Part shown: positions 1 to 7,991 of the stretch, piece by piece
Position numbering within the stretch: the stretch's first letter is position 1
How the letters are laid out: the number at the start of each line of letters is the position of its first letter
From: CAVPDE01 sp963702565
GTDB taxonomy: Bacteria > Desulfobacterota > DSM-4660 > Desulfatiglandales > HGW-15
Assembly: GCA_963702565.1 (NCBI GenBank)
Contig: CAVPDE010000008.1
Coordinates: forward strand, 60,509-124,508
DNA length: 64,000 nt
Direction of reading: 5' to 3'
Program-made: the position numbers and the translations under genes
The notes under the pieces: generated by a model
The model's database searches: none
Seen by the model: only the letters and a program-made list of their open reading frames with translations
Told to the model about the DNA's origin: nothing

Positions 1-304
1 TGATGAGGCCCAGGCATCGGGTCTGGTTCTCTTCGCTCCGTTCCATCACAATCTGTGTGCCCAAACAGATTCCAAGAATGGGCTTTCCGCTCCCATAGGC
101 TTGCGCGAGGGCTGTGTCCAGCTTCAGGCGCATGAGATCGAACATGGCGGTTCCTGCAGCGCCGACACCCGGGAAAATGATCCGCTCCGCAGCCAGCACC
201 TCCGCAGCGCTGGAAGTGATCACCGAATCCCGGCCAAGAAAGGCAAGAGCCCTTTGGACGCTCGTCAGGTTGCCGGCTTTGTAATCAATAATCGCAATCA
301 TCAT
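1..304 (-). CDS. hisH: Imidazole glycerol phosphate synthase glutaminase subunit HisH (partial)
   Basis: The window edge cuts this gene, so only about the first 100 residues are present. The N-terminus reads MIAIIDYKAGNLTSVQRALA, typical of HisH. The oxyanion-strand sequence FPGVGAAGTAM and the nucleophile elbow GICLGTQ, with the catalytic cysteine of class I glutamine amidotransferases, follow. HisH releases ammonia from glutamine for HisF in histidine synthesis. Tandem ATG codons at 304 and 301 are both possible starts, and no clear Shine-Dalgarno is seen because a MITE-like repeat ends 8 bases upstream. hisI and hisG lie 24 kb away, so the his genes are dispersed. Confidence 0.93.
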   Translation of the reverse strand, partial: MMIAIIDYKAGNLTSVQRALAFLGRDSVITSSAAEVLAAERIIFPGVGAAGTAMFDLMRLKLDTALAQAYGSGKPILGICLGTQIVMERSEENQTRCLGLI

Positions 305-312
305 TTTGACCA

Positions 313-437
313 GCAGGCTGCTGAAAAACGCCCATCTGCGGCGTTGCCCTCTTTCCTCGTCGTTGCAGCGTACGTTGTGTACGCCTCACTCCTCGGAATT
401 CGGGCGCCTTGCATCTGGACGTTTTTGATCAGCCTGC
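313..437 (+). repeat. MITE-like element, copy A (125 bp)
   Basis: The ends form imperfect ~21-bp inverted repeats: GCAGGCTGCTGAAAAACGCC at the left, and GCAGGCTGATCAAAAACGTC as the reverse complement of the right. The interior matches copy B (2106-2232, opposite orientation) along nearly its whole length, including a GTACG...TGTACGCCTCACTCCTC block. There is no ORF of its own. It lies between the hisH start and the filler sequence downstream of the hydroxyacyl-CoA dehydrogenase. Confidence 0.85.
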
Positions 438-487
438 AAAAAAATGCCTCAACTTTTTCTGCTGCCTTTTGCATTTCCTCTTGGTGT

Positions 488-560
488 TCCAACTTTAGAC
501 ACCTTAGGCATTTTAGCTCACTTTAGACACTTCTTGTTCTCTTGTATCCTGTCTCCTGTC
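488..560. repeat. Low-complexity intergenic filler (TTTAGACA and TCCTGTC words)
   Basis: The words AACTTTAGACA and CACTTTAGACAC recur, followed by TCCTGTCTCCTGTCTAC. The same words appear near 3130-3165. The sequence runs directly into the stop codon of the dehydrogenase at 560. Confidence 0.5.
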
Positions 561-1414
561 TACTTCTGATAGTTGTAAAACCCTCTTCCGCTCTTTCTGC
601 CGAGCCACCCTGCATCCACGTACTTGACCAGCAGAGGACACGGCCGATACTTGGCATCCCCCAAACCTGAGTGAAGGACTTTCATGATAGCCAGACACGT
701 GTCCAGTCCAATGAGATCCGCAAGAGTGAGGGGCCCCATGGGATGATTCATCCCGAGCTTCATGACTTCATCAATGTCCTGAGGGGTGCCGACACCCTCA
801 AAGAGGCAGTAGATGGCTTCATTGATCATGGGCATCAGGACTCTGTTGCTGATGAAACCAGGGAAATCGTTAGCCGGCACCGGCGTCTTTCCCATTCGCA
901 CGGAGAGATCGCGTGTCAAAGCGAAGGTCTCCTCGGAGGTGGCCAAACCCTTGATGATCTCCACCAGCTTCATCATGGGAACAGGGTTCATGAAATGCAT
1001 GCCGATGATTTTTTCGGGTCGCTTTGTGGCTCCGGCGATTTTGGTAATCGAGATGGAGGAAGTGTTAGAGGACAGGATGACCCCGGGCCTGCAAATAGAG
1101 TCAAGGTCGGTGAAGATCTTGAGCTTAAGAACTTCGTTTTCTGTGGCCGCCTCAACAACGAAATCCGCTTTTGCCATGTCCGCGAGGGAGGTGGTTCCCG
1201 TGATCCTCCCCAGAATGGCCTGCCGGTCTTCCGGCGTCAATTTCTCCTTCTTGACCAGACGACCCAGGCTGTCTCTGATCGCGTCAGCCCCTCTTTGTAC
1301 AAATTCGTCTTTGACGTCACTCATGATGACGGAAAGCCCGCTCGCTGAAGCGACTTGAGCAATCCCCGAACCCATCTGTCCTGCTCCTACAACACCCAAC
1401 GTCTTAATCTCCAT
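560..1414 (-). CDS. hbd: 3-hydroxyacyl-CoA (3-hydroxybutyryl-CoA) dehydrogenase
   Basis: A 284-residue protein, the usual length of single-domain short-chain 3-hydroxyacyl-CoA dehydrogenases. It opens with an NAD-binding Rossmann motif, VVGAGQMGSGIAQVA. SSNTSS and the catalytic-histidine segment GMHFMNPVPMMKLVEI follow, then the C-terminal helical dimerisation domain (ISNRVLMPMINEA, GPLTLADLIGLD). It oxidises (S)-3-hydroxyacyl-CoA with NAD+, or acts in reverse in butyrate-type metabolism. GGAGGTATC precedes the ATG. No enoyl-CoA hydratase or thiolase partner is adjacent, so direction and chain length are not fixed by context. Confidence 0.93.
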   Translation of the reverse strand: MEIKTLGVVGAGQMGSGIAQVASASGLSVIMSDVKDEFVQRGADAIRDSLGRLVKKEKLTPEDRQAILGRITGTTSLADMAKADFVVEAATENEVLKLKIFTDLDSICRPGVILSSNTSSISITKIAGATKRPEKIIGMHFMNPVPMMKLVEIIKGLATSEETFALTRDLSVRMGKTPVPANDFPGFISNRVLMPMINEAIYCLFEGVGTPQDIDEVMKLGMNHPMGPLTLADLIGLDTCLAIMKVLHSGLGDAKYRPCPLLVKYVDAGWLGRKSGRGFYNYQK

Positions 1415-1504
1415 GTCTGATGATACCTCCTTCAGCTATCCTCAATGGCTAGTTTTATTCAAATCCATCAATGGGGTGGCTCCGCGTTCTCTGGGAGAGA
1501 CTCC

Positions 1505-1957
1505 CTAGGTAACCTGTCCTTTGGTTCGAACAATCATCACGGAACAGGGAGCCTTGTGGGCGATTCTGTTGGCCACGCTTCCAAAGAGGACAAGGCCCAT
1601 TCCGGAGGCCCCATAGGATCCCAGCACGGCGAGGTCAACATCTTTCTCTTCGATAAAACGGATGATCTCCGAAGACACATGACCGTCAAGGACAAGAAAC
1701 TCATACTCAATCTTCTCTTCGACCTTTGAACCGTATTCTTCCTGCATCTTTTCCTCAATTTGGAGGACCAGTGCCTTCTTGGGTTCCTCAGGCAGGATCC
1801 AGTCCGCTTCCGGCAGCAGGGGATTTACTGCAGGACCGAGCACGTGGATCACATAAAGCTTCGCTTCGAACTTTGCAGCAAGTTCAAGAGAAGCTTCGAA
1901 GGCAGCCCCGGCATTCTCCGAAAAATCAACGCAGCAAACGATTCTTCTTATGGCCAT
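1505..1957 (-). CDS. Universal stress protein (UspA family)
   Basis: 150 residues starting MAIRRIVCCVDFSENAGAA, a single Usp domain. The C-terminal ATP-binding signature G-x2-G-x9-G-S is visible in GSYGASGMGLVLFGS, so this is probably the nucleotide-binding Usp subtype. The open frame extends upstream into the repeat region, but the ATG at 1957 has a good AGAGGA ribosome site and begins the conserved domain. It is a soluble stress or nucleotide-sensing protein with no assigned partner. It sits between the dehydrogenase and the phzF-like gene, all on the minus strand. Confidence 0.9.
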   Translation of the reverse strand: MAIRRIVCCVDFSENAGAAFEASLELAAKFEAKLYVIHVLGPAVNPLLPEADWILPEEPKKALVLQIEEKMQEEYGSKVEEKIEYEFLVLDGHVSSEIIRFIEEKDVDLAVLGSYGASGMGLVLFGSVANRIAHKAPCSVMIVRTKGQVT

Positions 1958-2105
1958 GACACATCCTCTTTTTAGGGTTTCTGTTTCGAGGGTGGGAGAA
2001 AGACCCGTCAGGACCTGATTTTTCATAGCATAAGATAAAGTGTCCCGTCCACCTTTCAGTTCGCTGGAGCAAAGGTGCCGAAGGTTGCTGGAATGGCCCC
2101 TTGTT

Positions 2106-2232
2106 GCAGGCTGCTCAAAGACGTCCAGATCCAAGGCTCCCGAAATCCGGAGGAGTGAGGCGTACATTCCAGTACGTCGCAGCGACGAAGGATGAGGGGA
2201 ACGCAGGAGATGGGCGTTCTTCAGCGGCCTGC
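2106..2232 (-). repeat. MITE-like element, copy B (127 bp, inverted)
   Basis: Reverse-complemented, it aligns with copy A (313-437) from end to end: GCAGGC(C/T)GCTGAA(G/A)AACGCCCATC at one end and TGGACGT(C/T)TTTGA-CAGCCTGC at the other. Its outer base overlaps the stop codon of the phzF-family gene. Confidence 0.85.
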
Positions 2233-3011
2233 TAAATAGTGATGACCCCTTGCAAGTAGCTGACTGCCCGCCCCGAGATGATGACGCGGTCCCCCTGGTC
2301 TTCGCAGAGCAATTCCCCGCCCCGCTTGGAGACCTGGTGGGCAAGGAGGTCCTTTTTCCCCAGTTTCCTGGCCCAGTAAGGGACGAGAGCGCAGTGAGCG
2401 GAACCGGTCACCGGATCTTCGTTCACGCCGTATTTCGGCGCGAAAAACCTGGAGACGAAATCCACGTCTTTTCCTTTTGCCGTGACCGTCACCCCACGCA
2501 GGTCAACCTTCTTGAGAAGAAGCATATCCGGATCAAGGGTTCGAACATCCTCCTCCCTGGGGAAGAGAACAAAATAGTCTTGTGACCTCAACACCTCCGA
2601 AGGCTTCTTGCCTAGAGCCTCGATCAGTTCGGATGGAGCTTTGCACGGCGCTGGCGGCTGCGACGGAAAATCCATGGACAGGAGATCTCCCTGCTTGGAG
2701 ACAGTGAGCAGCCCGCTTCTGGACTGAAAGCTGACTTTGGTCACGGAGGGATCGATATGGGTGAAAAGAACATAGGCCGACGCAAGTGTTGCATGGCCGC
2801 ACAGGTCCACTTCTGATGCCGGCGTAAACCAGCGGATGTGGTATCCCTTATCCAGGGGTACGAAGAAGGCGGTTTCGGAGAGATTGTTCTCCATGGCAAT
2901 AGCCTGCATGAGGTCGTCTTCCAGCCACTTTTCGAGAGGACAGACCGCAGCCGGATTCCCGGCAAAAACTTTGCTTGCAAAAGCATCGATTTGGTAAAGA
3001 GTGAGTTTCAT
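2232..3011 (-). CDS. PhzF family isomerase/epimerase-like protein
   Basis: 259 residues. The N-terminal QIDAFASKVFAGNPAAVCPL with a downstream NNLSETAFF is the PhzF signature; the glutamate of SETAF is the catalytic acid in characterised members. The second half carries RFFAPKYGVNEDPVTGSAHC, the paired motif of the diaminopimelate-epimerase-like fold. Family members isomerise small metabolites, but the substrate cannot be read here. The TAG stop is formed at the outer edge of the MITE-like element, so the last residues may be recent. Confidence 0.88.
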   Translation of the reverse strand: MKLTLYQIDAFASKVFAGNPAAVCPLEKWLEDDLMQAIAMENNLSETAFFVPLDKGYHIRWFTPASEVDLCGHATLASAYVLFTHIDPSVTKVSFQSRSGLLTVSKQGDLLSMDFPSQPPAPCKAPSELIEALGKKPSEVLRSQDYFVLFPREEDVRTLDPDMLLLKKVDLRGVTVTAKGKDVDFVSRFFAPKYGVNEDPVTGSAHCALVPYWARKLGKKDLLAHQVSKRGGELLCEDQGDRVIISGRAVSYLQGVITI

Positions 3012-3017
3012 GAGGGT

Positions 3018-3175
3018 ATCCTTTGGAGTATTGGAGTGATGGAGAATTGGAGTACTGGAAAAGACGGCTCACGGTACAAGGTACAGGGTTCACGCGAATA
3101 CCAGTATCCCTTTTTTCTTTGTTCTCCTGTCTTCTGTATTCTTCTTTTCAACTTTAGACATTTTAGTGCATTTCG
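3018..3175. repeat. Intergenic filler with TTGGAGTA / ACGGTACAAGG words
   Basis: Short words recur (GGAGTATTGGAGTGATGGAG, AATTGGAGTACTGG, CGGTACAAGGTACAGGG) and are followed by a TCTTTGTTCTCCTGTCTTCTG tract and AACTTTAGACATTTTAG. The last word is shared with the filler at 488-560. No gene is visible. Confidence 0.45.
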
Positions 3176-3202
3176 CCTCCGGCCCGGAGGGGCACTTTGG
3201 CA

Positions 3203-3619
3203 TTACTTCTCGGATGCCCACAGCCACAACGCTGCCGCCACTCCCCACACGGCGTTGAAGAAGAGAACGAAGGCGGGAGTGAAAGTGCCCAAGTCGAGCC
3301 CGAACATGCCCTTGTTCAGATAGCTCGGAAAAATGACGAAGAGTTGAACAATCGTGGGCCCCAGACTGAAGAGAAGGCCTTGACTGAGAGGTCGACTCTT
3401 GAAAGCGGGTATAAGAAACAGAAAACCCCAGATACCGCCCCAGACCATTCGCTGGTAAAGGTAGGCCGGCGTCAGGGCAGGGGCGATTTTCACCCCCAGC
3501 TCTGCGGTGATTTCCGCCCTTCCGAACAACCACACGACGACGGCATTCAAAACCCCTCCAAAACAGCCTGAAGCAAAGACCAAAGAAAGCTGGCGAAAGA
3601 AGCTTTTCATGGCTGCCAT
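3203..3619 (-). CDS. Small integral membrane protein, function unknown
   Basis: 138 residues from the ATG at 3619 (MAAMKSFFRQLSLV), preceded by AGGAAGGGGG. A second ATG at 3610 is also possible. Four hydrophobic segments are visible, around residues 9-27, 50-68, 77-97 and 105-128, so it should be a polytopic inner-membrane protein. The frame opens further upstream to 3763, but that part is not hydrophobic in pattern and lacks a ribosome site. I do not recognise a named family, and no neighbour suggests a role. Confidence 0.7.
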   Translation of the reverse strand: MAAMKSFFRQLSLVFASGCFGGVLNAVVVWLFGRAEITAELGVKIAPALTPAYLYQRMVWGGIWGFLFLIPAFKSRPLSQGLLFSLGPTIVQLFVIFPSYLNKGMFGLDLGTFTPAFVLFFNAVWGVAAALWLWASEK

Positions 3620-4275
3620 CCCCCTTCCTGACTCGTTCTGACCGCAGAATTTACACCGCCGTGTTTTGACATGCAAGGGCAAATCCCGTGGGACTGTCTT
3701 GGAAAAGAAGAGACTCCCTGAAAAAGATCGTTGATAAAAGATGAGACTCATATAGAATCCCAACCGGTGTTTTTTAAGAAACCAGTGGATGTCTTGGCTG
3801 CTGAAATGGAGGGTGCTTAGACCTTCACAGGAAAGGGTAAGAAGGTGACAACGAAACTCAACCCTGTGGGATCGCCTTTCTCATGACTTTAAACATGCTG
3901 CTCATCGAACTGCTTCAGAAGGGAAGATGAAGGGAGTTGCATTTTGCCAAACGCGGACAACAATAACAATATGATTCATTAAAGTCACCTCATTTACAGG
4001 GGATGGCCAGTCTATATCACAGAATCAAAGCTCTCTCAATGAGACTTCTTTCTCAAGTCAAGCTGGCGATAGAATGGGTATCCTTATCCCTATTCAGCTA
4101 GTCTCAGCCTACCCATTTTCTTGATACACAGATGGGATTCCTTTATCATCCGTCGGTCTGAAGCACTTTCTATCCACCCCGGGAAATGGGGTGCATTTTT
4201 TCGCCAATTTCTATATACTTGGGATACTTCCAGAAACGAGAGAGCCGGGGATTTCCACTGCCCCGGGAGGGGTGA
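3620..4275. other. Gene-free stretch upstream of the defence locus
   Basis: About 650 bases without a convincing gene on either strand. A short plus-strand open frame (4121-4369) lies out of frame with the methyltransferase and lacks family features. No tRNA, integrase or long repeat was seen. This marks the left edge of the island. Confidence 0.5.
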
Positions 4276-7200
4276 ATGGCTCAGATCGAAAGAAAACAGA
4301 TGGTTCTGCATATCCTCCAGAACTTGCGGGATCTGGGCGGTCTTAAGAAGCTCTTTTGGGAGGAACTGAACTACGAGCGTGAAAACAAGCCGCTCAGCAT
4401 GCGCGGCTGGCTGGATTCCACCCGCAACGCTCTGGTCGATGATCCCATCCTTTTCGCGAGCGGCGGCACAGATAATGCGTTTCACGTGGTGTATTGCCGC
4501 CTGGCCTCCGACAGCCTTCAGAGAGGTCTTGAGCGTCCAATCGTCAACCAGTTGATCCGCGAACACCCTTATTGCCTTTTCGTTTTCTCCAATTCATCGC
4601 AATCCGCATGGCATTTCCTGAACATCAAGTATTACGAGAAGACAGAGAAGCGGCGACTTCTCCGTAGGATTACCGTACAAGCCGGCAGCGGTTTGCGCAC
4701 GGCCGCCGAGCGGCTGCAGATGATGGACCTCGCGATGACGGGGAGCGAATCTGAACCGCTGTCGCCCCTAGAGATTCAGAAAACGTCACGACGAGGCCTT
4801 CGATGTCGAGTCGGTCACTAAGGCCTTCTACAAGGAACTCGCCAACTGGTATTTCTGGGCGCTGAAGCATGTTCGGTTTCCCCAAGGACGCGCCCAAGGA
4901 GGCTGACGGGCACGACCATATCGGCGTGATTCGCATGATCACGCGGTTGATCTTCTGCTGGTTCGTGAAGGAAAAGGGCCTGATTCCCGAGGTGCTGTTC
5001 GATCAGCGCCGACTGGATGAACTCCTCGACGGGTTCGCGCCGGACAGGGATGCGAGGAAGGATTCCGTATTCTACAAGGCGATCCTGCAGAATCTGTTCT
5101 TCGCCACGCTGAATACGGAAATGGACAAGCGCGGCTGGGCGCGGGACGAGCAGAACTTCATGGCGCACAGTCTTTACCGCTATCGCGATTTGTTTAAGAA
5201 GCCCGGCGAGGCGCTGACGTTGTTCAAGAACATCCCGTTCCTCAACGGCGGCCTGTTCGAGTGCCTGGACAAGGATCTGGGCGAAAACTTCAGGCCGCGT
5301 TATGTGCGGATTGACGGATTTTCCCGACGGCCGGACAGCCAGCCGGTTGTGCCGGATTTCCTGTTCTTTGGACCTGAGCGCGAAGAAGATCTCAGCGCGG
5401 ACTATGGCGACAGGAAGTTCAGGAAGGTGCGCGTGGGAGGGCTGATCAACACGCTCCGGCAGTATCACTTCACGATTGAGGAAAACACGCCCATCGAGCA
5501 GGAGGTCGCGCTCGATCCGGAGCTGTCCGGCAAGGTGTTTGAGAACCTGCTCGCTGCCTATAATCCCGAAACCGGCGCCACCGCCCGCAAACAGACCGGC
5601 TCGTTCTACACCCCGCGCGAGATCGTTGATTACATGGTGGACGAGGCCCTTATCGCCCATCTCAAAGACGAAATTGGAGGCAAATCAACCATCGGCTAAT
5701 AACGTAGAAGAACGCCTTCGTCACCTGTTCGCTTACAACGAGGAACCGGCACCAGTTTAGCGCCGAAGGGAGTGGATGTCCTCATTGACGCCATTGATCA
5801 CCTAAAGGCGCTTGACCCGGCGGTGGGGTCCGGCGCGTTCCCGATGGGCATCTTACACAAGCTGGTGTTTATCCTCGGCAAGCTCGACCCGCGTAACGAG
5901 CAATGGGAGCAAAGGCAAATCCAGCGGGTGCGCGACGCCATCGCCACGGCGGAGAAGATCGAAGATGCCGCCATCCGCGAGCGCACGGTCAAGGAACTGG
6001 AACAGCAGATTATCGGCATCGAGGAATCGTTCAAGCGCAACGAGCTGGATTATGGGCGCAAGCTCTATCTGATCGAGAACTGCCTCTACGGCGTGGACAT
6101 CCAGTCCATCGCTGTCCAGATCGCCAAGATGAGGTTCTTCATCTCGCTGATCGTGGATCAGCGGGTGGATTCGTCCGCGTCGAATCTCGGTGTGCGACCG
6201 TTGCCGAATCTGGAGACCAAGTTCGTCGCCGCGAACACCCTGATCGGGATCGAGAAGCCTAAGCAGATGCTTCTGCGCAACCCGCAGATTGATGCCAAGG
6301 AGGCGGAACTCCGCCGTGTTCGTGAACGGCATTTCACGGCGCGGACGCTATCTTCCAAGGCCAAGTGCAGGGAGCAGGACAAGAAACTGCGCGGCGAAAT
6401 CGCCGAACTGCTCAGGAGCGACGGCTGGGGCGACACCACGGCCAAACAACTCGCCGCCTGGGACCCCTACGACCAGAACGCCTTCGCGCCTTTCTTCGAT
6501 CCAGAGTGGATGTTCGGCATACAGGTAGGGTTTAATATTGTGCTGGGGAATCCCCCTTATGTCTTCGGAGGCAATAAGGGTATTTCGAGAGAAGAGAAGA
6601 ACGTTTACAAACGACTCTACGATTCGGGATCAAAGAAGATCAACCTGTTCGCGCTATTTATCGAACGAGGCAGCCAACTGCTTCAATCACAAGGTACGTT
6701 GACCTACATACTCCCCAATACGCTGCTACGCGTCACATCTTATAGCAATACGCGTCGATTCATCCTTGAGAACCTGGAAGTGCGCGAAATCGTTGATCTA
6801 GATGTCGGCGTGTTTGACGGAGTAACCGCATCCACAGTGGTGATCTCGCTGCAGAGTGTCCCTCCTGGGCCGCAAGCGGTTGTCAGAGTGAAGCGTGGGT
6901 GTGAGGATACTGTACCGTCCAGAATCCCACAGAAAGAATGGAAGGGGAGAGGCTGTGTCTTCGACATTTTCTCAAGCGGTGGAGACAGGGGTCTCATGCA
7001 AAAGCTTAGCCAAGGCTCAACGCCTCTGGGTGAGCTTTGCTCTCGGATCAGGTTCGGCGTCGTGATCTCTGGAAACTTCGCAGACGTTGTGAGCGACAAG
7101 AAACCGCACTCAAAGTGGAAGCCATTTCTGGAGGGAGACGAAATTGGGCCATTCTGCACTAGGTACAGGGGAAGGTTTCTCCTCTACGATAAAGATTTGC

Positions 7201-7661
7201 TCCACCGAAGCAGAACGCCCGACATCTTTGAGACAAAGAAGATAATGATCCAAAGGATCACAGGAGGCGACACCCCGCTAAAAGCTACCCTTGACGAGGA
7301 CCATTTCTACAACAAAGAATCAATTCTCAATCTCATCCTCAGCAGTGATGCTGTCTCATATGAGTATATCCTTGGATTGCTAAACTCAAGACTTGCGAAT
7401 TGGCTCTACAAACGACGATTTACCAACGCATCAAAGCTGACCGTCAACCTTTCAAAGGAGTACGTTGGGCAAATTCCAGTCAAGACCATGGACAAGCGAA
7501 GACAAGAGTCTGTTGCCAAGGTTGTTCGGAGGATTCTTAGTGCTAAACGTAAGAGCGAAGACGCGGATACATTGCAGGAAGAATGTCAACTCAACGCCGC
7601 GATATACGAGCTGTACGGCCTGACGCCGGATGAGATCAAGATTGTGGAGGGAGGTCGGTAG
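4276..7661 (+). pseudogene. Eco57I/TaqI-class adenine DNA methyltransferase (M), frameshifted
   Basis: A conceptual protein of about 1,125 residues spread over three frames. ATG 4276 follows GGAGGGGTGA. Recognisable parts in order are a conserved N-terminal region with ANWYFWALKHVRFP and the K-Q-T-GSFYTPREIVDYMV segment; SAM motif I, LDPAVGSGAFP (about 5811); catalytic NPPY (6549-6560); and a TaqI-like C-terminal recognition region ending YELYGLTPDEIKIVEGGR. It should methylate adenine N6, possibly with restriction activity. Continuity is restored only by assuming extra bases near 4780 (AAAA), 4876 (CCCC), 5672, 5755 and 5770 (GGG). Without correction the gene is broken before the catalytic domain, although 5772-7661 is one open frame holding motifs I and IV. 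Confidence 0.85.
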
Positions 7662-7663
7662 GC

Positions 7664-7943
7664 ATGCCAGCCCACGACATCATAGACAATCGCAACCGGA
7701 AGCTGATGGATCACATCAACCAGATGCTGGTCAGTACGGATGCGGTCAACCTTGCCTAACACAGATTTGAAGATACAGTCGCGGGTAGCAATTAGGGCAG
7801 ACCGCATGCTCGCCGTTAAGGCGAAAAATCCTACTTCGGACACGATCGCTCTGGGACGGGAGATTGACGAGATCGTCTACAATTTTTATAGGCTGACGGG
7901 GGAGGAGATTGCGGTTGTGGATGGAGTATTTTCCGCGAAATAG
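7664..7943 (+). pseudogene. Head-tail remnant 1: helicase N-terminus joined to methyltransferase C-terminus
   Basis: It starts two bases after the methyltransferase stop. The first ~29 codons, MPAHDIIDNRNRKLMDHINQ and on, match the N-terminus of the helicase at 14048. After a +1 shift near 7745 the frame reads a different protein end: RMLAVKAKNPTSDT, then EIDEIVYNFYRLTGEEIAVV, the C-terminal tail typical of this methyltransferase class. About 90 codons in all. As written it is broken and most likely a recombination scar. Confidence 0.75.
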
Positions 7944-7988
7944 GAATTGCGGAACAATGAGCTGGTCGCGGCGCTCTATGGATTATGA
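7944..7988 (+). other. Possible second methyltransferase tail fragment
   Basis: Directly after remnant 1, in a new frame, the sequence reads ELRNNELVAALYGL and stops three bases before the reverse transcriptase ATG. The LV-ALYGL string resembles the LVY-LYGLT tail of the methyltransferase class. It is short, so chance is not excluded. Confidence 0.35.
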
Positions 7989-7991
7989 AGA

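Noticed and set aside
1958..2344. N-terminal extension of the universal stress protein
   Set aside because: The upstream frame is encoded by the MITE-like repeat and the ribosome site supports the ATG at 1957.
4121..4369. Small plus-strand ORF upstream of the methyltransferase
   Set aside because: Out of frame overlap with the real start at 4276, no ribosome site and no family features.
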